Shown: positions 12,692 through 21,884 of the stretch, in pieces
Position numbering within the stretch: position 1 is the first letter of the stretch
Layout of the letters: the number at the start of each line of letters is the position of its first letter
Assembly (NCBI RefSeq): GCF_021917145.1
Contig: NC_061076.1
Span: 1,779,032 to 1,843,031 of the forward strand
Source: Hypomesus transpacificus
Taxonomy: Eukaryota; Chordata; Actinopteri; Osmeriformes; Osmeridae
Direction of reading: 5' to 3'
Length of the DNA: 64,000 nt
The notes under the pieces: model-generated
Seen by the model: only the letters and a program-made list of their open reading frames with translations
Databases searched by the model: none
Told to the model about the DNA's origin: nothing
Position numbers and translations under genes: made by a program

Positions 12692-13786
12692 TGTTGTGGT
12701 GATGGCACAATGGCTTGAACCCCTAACTCAAGTCACTTCAGTTCAGAGACTTGGGATTTCATTGAGAATGAGAGAGGGTGTTGATTACAAAATTTGAATT
12801 GTTTTTAAAGTTCCCTATGATCAAGTCATAAGGAATTAAATATGAAAAATATTTAAACATCAACCGTAATCTATTTAAGATTTTAGTAAGTCCAATAAAA
12901 AGGTAATCAAAATAAAACTACAAATACCGTCATGTCAAGTGGGAAAGAATTACAAACTGACAACCCCTCAGCAATGCTGCTGGGAATTGGAGTTCGTGTG
13001 GCTTTGGTCCACTCCCTAAAAAACAGGCCTACATATGTGAGAAGGCCAACCAAACGATATAGTTATTTAAGGTGGGAATGCAATAGGCCTAACTTTATTC
13101 TAAATATTTTGAGTTTTCGTCTCAAGAATAACTACCCTTACTACTGCATTCTTCCTCTCACCCGCATTAATTTAATCAAACAAAAAACAATCGTCTCGGT
13201 TAGCCACTAACGCCATCTTTAGCCGAGCAACAAACGGGGAGGCGGTCACGAAAAAGGGGAGGGAGGTAAGTGGTGATACGTGTGCTTATTTAACCATGGG
13301 TCCTGTAGTAAATATTGTGTGAACACTTTATCTATATGCCTTTTCGGAGCTGGATTCTTGCCGTTTATGTTTTCTCTATATTTATTTAAAACACGAGCAG
13401 TAATTCTGTGACATCAGTCAAATTTAAAACATAACCTTTACCATGTGTAAAGTTAAATGTGTTCTCTACAGAACTACATGTCCCGTATACTGATAGCACG
13501 TTTTCTCATTTTGAGGGGTAGTTCTTAAGGTCCAGGGATTGTAGTTCACAAAACCAATCTGCCCAGCGTTTATCAAAACTCTCTGGACTACAATTCCCAA
13601 ATTAGTATAGGATCGAACGATTGCATTAGCGTCGTCAGTGGAAATGAAGTGAAGGTTGTTATACTCATCGTTTTTGTTGATGCGGAAAATTCATCGGTGC
13701 CACACAGAGTTGTTAAAGTCTACGATAGAATCGGTTGATGAATACTTACATTAACAACACCATTGTTGTTGTCGCAGGGTGATACA
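12692..13786. promoter_or_regulatory. divergent promoter region of armc5 and the Myb-like gene
   Basis: This 1.1-kb gap separates the divergent starts of armc5 (-) and the Myb/SANT-like gene (+). It holds several copies of a sequence close to the ZNF143/STAF-type motif ACTACAATTCCCA: ggactacaattccca at 13585-13600, its reverse form gggattgtagttc at 13535-13548, aactacatgtccc at about 13472-13484, and ctgctgggaattggagtt at about 12977-12994. That motif is typical of TATA-less, often bidirectional, vertebrate promoters. No coding exon is evident. Confidence 0.5.
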
Positions 13787-14052
13787 ATGGAGGTTATGGA
13801 GGGCGAGACAATTGTAACAGAGAATGTTGAAGTAGAAGAAAATCCAACAGTGTGCAGTGTGGATTCTGAAAAACCAAATGCAGGTTAGTGCTTCGTCCAA
13901 CTCTTTAAGTCTGTACAGCGCTCATCATCAACAGAACATGCAAGGAAGGTTCAGATTTCTCATCAATTTGGAGGAAACTATATGCATTCTCTGTAATTAC
14001 ACTTAAGGTGTAATTGTTTAGCACTTTTTACAAGCAATGTGCCAGAGGGCTA

Positions 14053-14090
<38 letters not shown>

Positions 14091-14775
14091 TTTCATTCAT
14101 TTATAAAAACAAAGTCAGACCCAGTCAAACCTCAGACCTGTGTTCATTCATGTTTTTCCATTGTCACTGTTCTCAGAATTTGTTTGGACTTTGCAAGCTA
14201 CATGGCAACTTGCCCACACCCGTCTTGAAATGGACCAGGCTTTCGACCAGCCAGTGTGCAAGAAAAAGAAACTCTGGGAGACTGTAGCAGAGAGGGTGAC
14301 CATCAAGCTGCGGGCCGCGGGGAACCCTGACGTCACGGTCAAGGCTTATGAGTGTGACCTCAAGTGGAGGAACATGCTAGCCACGTACAGGAAGAACGCG
14401 GAGAGGGCCAAGAGACTGGGAGTAGGGAGCGTCCACTGGGAGTTCTTTAAGGCCATGCATGAGGTCCTCGGTAAGAGTCGTGAGGAGATCGAAGCGCAGC
14501 GCAGGGCTAAACTATGCGGAACAAAGTTGGGCAAAGCTATCGCCAACAAGAGGTTCACTCCCATCCTCCCTACCCCTACCCTTACAGCTGCACCCTGCCC
14601 AGCCCGGCCTCCACAGGATGTGCTACAGTTGTACATGGAGCTTCAGGAGAGAAAAATGAATATGTGGGCCCAGCAGAAGGCTTTGGAAGAGAGGAAGATA
14701 GAGGCGATAAACAACTTAGCTCGTGCCATCTCAAGTTTGTCTCAAAATAACACTACCCCACTGACAAAAGAGTAA
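13787..14775 (+). CDS. Myb/SANT-like DNA-binding protein, Harbinger-associated type
   Basis: Two exons, 13787-13883 and 14177-14775, join in frame to give 231 residues. An acidic N-terminus (MEVMEGETIVTENVEVEE) precedes a Myb/SANT-like (trihelix) domain at about residues 34-110. Its spaced tryptophans are in FVWTLQATWQLAH, KLWETVAERV, KWRNMLATYRKN and VHWEFFKAMHEVLG. A Pro-rich linker and a C-terminal helix follow (LQLYMELQERKMNMWAQQ, KIEAINNLARAI), much as in NAIF1/MSANTD proteins. Harbinger transposons encode such a Myb-like protein beside their transposase; known host relatives such as NAIF1 help localise HARBI1. This gene sits tail-to-tail with a HARBI1-like gene, so a DNA-binding partner role is inferred. 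The start is the first ATG after an acceptor-like gtcgcag and heads an uninterrupted frame. The exact vertebrate orthologue is not known to me. Confidence 0.8.
14010..14088 (+). repeat. short repeat fragment plus poly(A) tract in the Myb-like gene intron
   Basis: The stretch tagcactttttacaagcaatgtgccagaggg near 14018-14050 closely matches tagccctttttacaagcaatgtcacagaggg near 62410-62441. It is followed by an uninterrupted run of about 33 A (14056-14088), as at the 3' end of a retroposed copy. This makes the lysine-run open frame starting at 14039 meaningless. Confidence 0.55.
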
Positions 14776-15065
14776 CAGCAATATCCAGACCTGGATAACC
14801 AATGACTTGATAGTAAAATGACTTGTGACCACATGGGAAGGACTAGAAAAAGATGCCTTTGATTTGTAACGATTGACTGGATCTCGTCACTTAGATGACG
14901 AGAAAGAACTTGAGTGATCTTACTTTATTGTAAGATCTAAGTGTGTTTCATGTACAGATGTTAAAGAAATAGACAAATAGTTCCTAACGTGGTCAAAATA
15001 TTGTAAATTGTTTTTAATAAAAGAAAACTATAACAGAAGAGATGGGTCATAAAAAATTTACAACA
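14776..15065. other. short convergent gap between the Myb-like and HARBI1-like genes
   Basis: About 290 bp separate the two stop codons. An aataaa at about 15016-15021 can serve the plus-strand gene. The two 3' UTRs probably overlap or nearly touch. Confidence 0.5.
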
Positions 15066-16769
15066 TCACACATTGCTGAAATCCAAAGCTTGATAGAGTA
15101 AATCTGCAACAGCTGTTCTTCTCTCCATACCTTCAATATCAGTTTCTCCCTCTGCCTCCTGCACACTCACTTCCTCCTCAATCTCCCCTCTGACCTCTTG
15201 CCCCATGTCAAGGAAAACATTGTGCAGTATGCAGGCAGTCAGGACAACTGCTTTGGCCCTCTCAAAGTTACCCATGTCCAGATACCGGAGCCTTTGAAAC
15301 CTCGTTTTCAGGTCAGCTATGGCCTGGTCGAAGGCACAAAAATGAACCCCCAACGTCCTGTTGTAGAGATTCTCTCTAGGACCATGAGTGATCGTGAACG
15401 GGGTCAAAATCTGTGTACAGACAGGATATCCTACTCGAGCAACGAGGCAAGATCCAGGAGGCATCATTTCAGAGTGCTGTTTGAGTTTGTCTTTAAGAGA
15501 GCTGCCTCTGGTCGTGTCTGACCCCTTTCTGATCCTGCAGTGTATGAATCTGCCTCTGAAGTCACACACCAGCTCCAAGTTGAGCCAGGAGTCAGGATGG
15601 ACTTCTTTTTTCATCTTTTTAACCTCTGGCACCACACTGTCAAAATCTTGTTTCCCAATGGGTAGGCGGATAGGGATGCGGGTGTTGCCCAGGACTCCCA
15701 GGACCGTGGGGATATCCTGCTCCTCCGGTCGAACGGCTTTCCCCAGCAGACTGGACAGTGGCAGGAGACTTCCTCTCTCAGTAGAGCCTGCTAAGAAAAT
15801 ACAAATAGATGTGTACATTTGTTGTAGCCTACATTTAAGCACGTTCTACAGTCAAACAACATGGGATGGATTGGCCAATCGGACTAAAACATTGAGATAT
15901 TTCAATGACTAAGAACAACGTTGTTGGAAAAATTGAAGATGTAACTGTTATCCTGTAATAAGAATGATTCTGTGTTCAGCATTCCTTGCCAGCAGAGAAC
16001 CCTCTCCCCACATGATCTATAGATGACACGAGGCTTACACAGACAACGTCGAGCATTGTTTTAAATTCATCAGTTCACCGTCAATAAATCTATACCTACC
16101 AACAGGCCATTTGATGAGTTGGTCTTCTAGCATGTTGACACGCTCACAGAAAGAGAAGAAGATCCTGTGGATGTTTCCTTTCTCTAGACGGAAACTGCTA
16201 GATACAGAGCGATAGCTTATGCGCTTAGACAAAAGAGTGAGGGACAGGACAACAGTGTGGGATAAGGAGAGACGAGCCCGCCCTGACAAACGGCTCCTGC
16301 TGTAACGTGAATTGGAATTCTGCAGGAGGTCTGTAATAAACTAAAAGATCGCACACTCAAAAACAGCACAACATTTCATCTTGTCAAATTAACGCCGATA
16401 AACTTGTGGGTAAAAAAAATGTAGATGTACATCTTTGGGTTCAAATATAGTAGCTACTATGCTTACCTTCACTGCAATATTGTCCACAGAGTCACTCGAC
16501 TGTTGAGTCTCAGACCCCTCCTGTTGTTCAGGGGGAAATGTACTCAAATCTGTTGATAGGACCGTTTCGGCATGCACTTGAGGTTCTACCCGCTGTAGGC
16601 ACACAGGGGCAGGTTGGACCCGAACTTTGGATAAAAGTTCTGTTTCCAGTATTTTCTCAACTGCTTGGTCCAAGCTCTGTTCAAGTTCACCTTGGGATAG
16701 AGGTTCCCACTCTCTCTGCATCATCTCCAGCACTGCTCTGCCAGCAGACTCCACGTACCCACTATACAT
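15066..16769 (-). CDS. HARBI1-like protein derived from a Harbinger transposase, catalytic triad lost
   Basis: Three exons, 16467-16769, 16100-16340 and 15066-15787, join in frame (1266 nt) for 421 residues; HARBI1 is about 349. An N-terminal extension of about 100 residues has no known domain. Exon 2 has the helix-turn-helix-like region typical of HARBI1 (SKRISYRSVSSSFRLEKGNIHRI). Exon 3 has the DDE_Tnp_4 fold: VLGVLGNTRIPIRLP, LNLELVCDFRGRFIHC, VARVGYPVCTQILTPF, YNRTLG, FDQAIADLKTRFQRLRYL, VVLTACILHNVFLD. In active relatives these read GALDGTHIPI, LGDSGYP and VERAFGLLKSRF. Here the first Asp aligns with Gly, the second with Arg and the Glu with Asp, so it should not cut DNA. The frame is otherwise intact and no terminal inverted repeats are evident. 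A domesticated host gene is the best reading; the orthologue name is unknown to me. Confidence 0.8.
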
Positions 16770-16804
16770 TATGTGCTGCTGGTTAAAGCCAGAGCGGAGA
16801 CCAT
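16769..16804 (-). promoter_or_regulatory. upstream ORF overlapping the start of the HARBI1-like CDS
   Basis: On the minus strand an ATG at 16804 opens an 11-codon frame (MVSALALTSST) whose TAA shares its last A with the ATG of the main CDS at 16769 (TAATG). It lies in the predicted same exon, which begins at 16814 after the acceptor ctgtag. Such stop-start overlaps can allow termination-reinitiation. Whether this part of the exon is transcribed is not proven. Confidence 0.45.
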
Positions 16805-16814
16805 GGGAGATTGC

Positions 16815-19286
16815 CTACAGTGTTAGATATACAGCTTCGAATTGAAATCGGAGACGATATTATGAGTTAAGACAAGTTCCTTAATATGTGTTGTCAATAT
16901 TGTCTATTAAAAGTCTCAACTTTTTACTTACGAAGAATTTGTTTGTGGGAGTGACGCGAGTGTTTTCAGGAAAGAATGACGTGTCCGGCTTGGCCGTTTG
17001 TGACAGGCAGCAATGACGGTAGTAGCACTGTTTAGCTTCGATTTGAGCAGATTTCTAAAAAACTTCGAAAAACAACATTAACTAGGTAGATTATGTATAC
17101 TCTAAGCTAAATGTACATGCCTTGTTTGGCCAATTCGGTCGATTGTGGAAGAAACTCGAACGTTTTTTACTTATCGAGAGGAGTATCTAGCCATAGCGCT
17201 AGCTGCTTTTAGCTGCTTTTGGGACAGGATAATTCCGGTTTCCCCCATGTCTCCACTAGTCACAAGAATGGTCATAACTTTTAATTGTATGGAAACTAAT
17301 AGGACCTTAAAGACCTAGGTAGGTACCAGCTGCCGTTAGATTTACTTATTTTCTCATTCTAACCTTTCTACGTGGCTAGCTCGGTGCTACAGTCCAAGTT
17401 GACAGGTCGGGTGCCACGAAAAACTAGCCTGCTAAGCACTACGTTGACATTGCTACTACTAGCCTAGTTAGCTATCCATCTAGCCAAGTTGTCCAGATAA
17501 CAGTCAGTGATGTTCATCCATAGTCGACAAACTCTTCAGAAATCCACACAATTAGATGAAAAGTATGTATAGGCTAGAAAGCTACCGAGCTACCTAGCAA
17601 GCAAAAATGTGAAAGCATTTTTAACTTCCGCACACTGCGACTGCGCGCTTTGTATTTGTCCACAGGACGCATCCGCACTTAAAGCCACCGGGACCAAGCT
17701 CCGGATGGGGGGACCTTCTAAGTCGCTACACCCTCGCTCTGGAACACCCTCCCCAACCACTATTAACATGTAATGTAGGCTATTGTTTGCCTATATCATT
17801 TTTCAAATAATGTTCGTGTTGTAGGTGGAAAAAAGAAAGTATAGTGTGAGACATCACAATTGAGACATGTCTCCCCTCCGTTTGTTTGCAAGACGAAAAT
17901 GTGACTGAGACGAGACGGTGTTCAAGACGAAAGCCTTCACTGTTTGATTCCACGTGGTTGGCGCGCCTTCCCGCGAGGGGGGGGGGGGGGCTCTCATGGA
18001 AGCCGTGCATCTGATGGCACAACACCGGTAGTTCACGCAAAATCTTCAGTCTGTTCAATCAAAAGTACCAACCCTAGGGTATACAAATACATATACGTTG
18101 TGCACTAAAAGGCCACACTTACAAGGTTGAAAGAGACATTTTTAATATTAATTCAAGTTTTATACAGGAACTAAAGTCCCACATTAAAAAGGGCTTAATG
18201 GTACATCATCTCAACGTATCTTCATGATTGACACTTTCAAATTTTAGTAGGTTCCTGCTCTTTTACAATATCTTCTGTGTTTCATTAGACTGAGATCAAG
18301 TCTTGTCCTGGACTCCAGGATTATACCTAATCTTTGCTATTTAAAAAAAACATACCTTTTAGTATAGACCTCAACTGGAGATTTGAGATTGTTTTTTTGA
18401 ACACAAAAGAATATCATTTTAGGGGGGGAAAATAAGCGTATTACTCAAATAGATGTACAAACAAGACAAGGACTCAAATGAAAACAGACAAACTCCAGTG
18501 CAAAGATAAAAAACCCACCACCAGAGTGGAAAACTGAATACCTTCACACCATAACTACAAATTATACCAATTGTAAATCTTGCGTGTTTTCCACTACACT
18601 TTACATTACAATCTGCCATTAACAGGTTATTCTTTTTTATTATTGGAGACCTATTTCATGCACATGTTCTATAGATAAGCTATTAACATACAAACACAAA
18701 CCCCTGCTGTTGCAACAAATACAACCATCCAAAAGTAAATTTTAAATGCTAAATCAATATTAATACTCAATAGAAAAACTAACATTTGCAGTCAGCAACA
18801 GGGATTTCTAAAAATGAAATGCACACGCACCACAAAACCTCCATCCCCCCAAAAATAATCAAACAACTACATTTGCATAAGGCCAATCACCCGCCCCCCT
18901 TTCCTCACCCCACCAAAAAAATATTGAAATTAAATAAGAGATCCGATTCTCATCTTCAGCCTAACAAATAATCCTTTTTTTTTTTCTTCTTTTTTTACAG
19001 ACAGTGGTGTGTAACAAATCAGTAAGAAATCTTTGATAAAGGATATTGAGAGCTGATTTAAACGTGCGTGAGCTTAGCTGAGGAGAAATGTGGCAACAGG
19101 TTTTAAAACGTTTCCCTCTGTGACAAGGGAGGAAACGTCGTTTTTCCTGCAGAAAATGAAGATCTCACAAGTATATCTGCATGTAACACCACTAGTCAGT
19201 AAATATGCCCACCAAAGCACCACCTTCTTGGATTTCACCCTTTCCCAAATCCCGCCCCCCCCCCTTCTTGGTTGCCTCCCCTTCCC
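16815..19286. other. upstream region of the HARBI1-like gene and 3' flank of elob
   Basis: A likely upstream exon of the HARBI1-like gene ends at 16932 with a good donor (ttcttc/gtaagt) and joins in phase to the acceptor at 16814. It is open (including CYYRHCC and PENTRVTPTNKFF) but has no in-frame ATG, so it may be 5' UTR. The rest, 17.1-18.1 kb, is promoter-like or unannotated, with a G-run of about 12 at 17979-17990. About 18.1-19.29 kb is AT-rich and probably elob 3' UTR. Confidence 0.4.
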
Positions 19287-21118
19287 TCACTGTACGGCCT
19301 GCTCATTGGCTGTGCTGCCAGAGTCCTGAGGCTTCATGACGTCAGGGAGCTCAGGGGGGCTGGAAAAAGGCTCAACTCTCAGCTGCTCAAAAGCATCATC
19401 TAAGAGAGGATGAGGGTTGTGGCAGTTAGAAACGAAAAAAAAGCCATGTTGGTATAAAGAGTCCATGTACAGTATGAAAACCAAAAGGCTACTGACTAAT
19501 GTCATCAAGAGATATATTCAAAAATAAGTGTCACAGACAACGTGCAGTCACACAACATCTTAAAATCACAATGGGTGCATGTAAAGTAGGGCGTCCCTAT
19601 CGGTTACTCACCACTGAGGCGGAAAGCTAGTCCAACTGTGGCTGGGGCCTGAGGTCTGGCTGTCTGGTTTGTAAATCCACAGTCTCCAAGAGTCTTGCTA
19701 TCCTCAAGCAACATGTCATCCTGAATACAGAGACATAAAGAGGGGAAGTAAAGTTTCTCACAGATATTGAATTTGGGAATGATACAGATTAAGACCCTGT
19801 TTTAGTCATCAAATCAAGCTTACAAAACTAAATGTAAGACAGAATCTGTTTTACAACTGATTTGAATCAGTTTTATTACACAAATACGTAAAATTATTAA
19901 ACAGCTAGCGGCATACACAGTGATCGGTCCTATATAAATTTACCTTATAAAGTCTTTGTTCCTCCGGTGCCTTCTTTAAGATACCCTCAACAATGCGCTT
20001 CAGTTCATAGACAGTGGTGGACTCTTTTGCGTCAGTGAAGATGGTCGTCTTGTGACGCCTGATCATCAGAAACACATCCTATAAGGACAGAAGTCAAGAC
20101 ATTTAGGAGTTTGCTAAAGAAAGCACTGCTCTTATATACAGTTTACTGTGACATGTTTTATTGTGAAAAAGTCCATCTATTTTAAAAGCGATCAAGCCCT
20201 TGTGCTGTGAACCAAGTAAGTGGATGTGGGTGCTAGATTCAACAGCTACAAGATCCTCAATGCATAGCTTTCTGAGTTATGTGGTACTCAGTTATAGTTG
20301 TATATAATAATAGCAACTTGTATGAAGTTTACACAGATGTATGGAACCCATTATATGAAATTAGCCCTTCTTTCTAACGTGCATGTGGAACGCTCTTCGT
20401 TTTACGCCCAAGCTAGATCATTCAATTCAACACTTGGTAGTAGAATTTAACTGCTATTAAATGAACAGATCTCCAAGCTGTGTCAGTAAGGTGGGCTCTA
20501 GAAGCTTTGAGCGCTAACTGGTGAAAACAATTTAGGCTAGCTAGCCAGCCAACCAACAACAAATAGCTAACTCAGCTCCATATCACCAGCTAGCTAGTAC
20601 GTTAAGTACGGTCAAGTCCATTTCTAGCTGGGTGGTGGACCACCTTGTTTATCTGAATCGGTCAGGTCAAGTTTTTATGTGATTTTAAATGAGCTGACTA
20701 TCCTCTTACTTGTACTAGCGACATTATTCAGACTAAGACATTTAATATGACAGTGGCAAGAAAGTCACTGTCTGTTTTGGAAGCCGCATTTGTTGCTAGC
20801 ATCGGTTAGCAAGAAAGCCAACTTGCTAGTTGGACCATAACAAACATACGTTCATCTGGTTCGTCGGGACTGACACTTGATGTAGCATTAACGCTAGCAA
20901 GATTAGCCTAGCCTAGCCAGCTAGCTAGCTAACGATTTAGAGGCGAAACAAAGAGATTTGGCTTCCCCCACTCACAGATCGAAATATAAGTTCTTACATG
21001 CAAGTATATATTTAGTCTCGGTAGCAAATACATTCATGAGAGCCTTGATGACCAAATCAGCTATAAAATAGATCATTTATAGCAAGCTAACATTAGCTAG
21101 CCATAGTCCACTCACCAT
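19287..21118 (-). CDS. elob: elongin B
   Basis: Elongin B is a ubiquitin-like protein that pairs with elongin C. The dimer links BC-box/SOCS-box substrate receptors to CUL2 and CUL5 ubiquitin ligases and is also part of the elongin (SIII) transcription elongation factor. Four exons were read: the ATG alone at 21116-21118, then 19944-20078, 19612-19720 and 19287-19399, in total 360 nt for 119 residues (human 118). The sequence is near-identical to the vertebrate family: [53 protein letters not shown], the Pro-rich [13 protein letters not shown], and the C-terminal tail [13 protein letters not shown]. The start codon is the last three bases of exon 1, immediately followed by gtgagt. An AT-rich 3' UTR is expected on the 19.2 to 18.1 kb side. 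Confidence 0.97.
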
Positions 21119-21884
21119 TTCTCTCGCGCTTGGTTGCACCTACACCTCCGCTATCCCACGCTGCACAGCGACAATCACAACAGCTGTCTGAATGCGGAAA
21201 GTGTGCCGGCAGGGAGCAGGCAAACTACCTTTTTTGCAAATAACTTATACCCTCCGTCAAAATAAATTTCATGTACTCGTCAAAATACATTTCATGTACT
21301 CATTAAGTGTTCTGAATTAAAAGCTAGATTTGGAACAGAGAAAGTGTTAAACCAATAATTATTTATTGATTTAATTTCATTTTTGTTCGCGCCACTCACG
21401 TAACGCGTAAGCAATTAATGAAAATGTTTTTGTTGGAAACTGGGCTTTCACCATAGTTTCACCATATAATCTCCCCCTTCTGCTCATGCAATGCAACTGA
21501 GGCAGGTGCAGGTACAATATTTAATCGTGTGACAATTCCTTAAAGTCACTAACACTACCCTTACCTGTCACTTTCTTGACAAGATCAAAACTAAGCATGA
21601 ATCCTGCATAACCAGGTTTGATCATGGGGGTGAAGTTGAAACATTCGACAAAAGTCTGCGTTTCAGTTTCAAACAAACAAAAAACATTCACTGTTGAACG
21701 ATGAAGGCCACCCGCATGAGAGTGTTACTTTCAGATATTTCCTTTTCACATTCCTTTGCAGCAACACCTGCAACATTTTCAGTTTGTCAGTCATTTTGTC
21801 TGCACAATAGAATGATTCAATACATAGCATAAAAGACACACACACAAAAAAAAGCCCCAGTATGTGTTGAGGCTTCGGTTCCAC
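21119..21884. other. intergenic region between elob and the THAP/integrase-like gene
   Basis: Upstream flank of elob and 3' flank of the next gene; both genes point left. It contains a 23-bp direct tandem duplication (cgtcaaaata[a/c]atttcatgtact) at 21255-21300. No coding exon was recognised. Confidence 0.5.

Noticed and set aside
14039-14287. Poly-lysine small open frame
   Set aside because: It arises from the poly(A) tract in the intron of the Myb-like gene.
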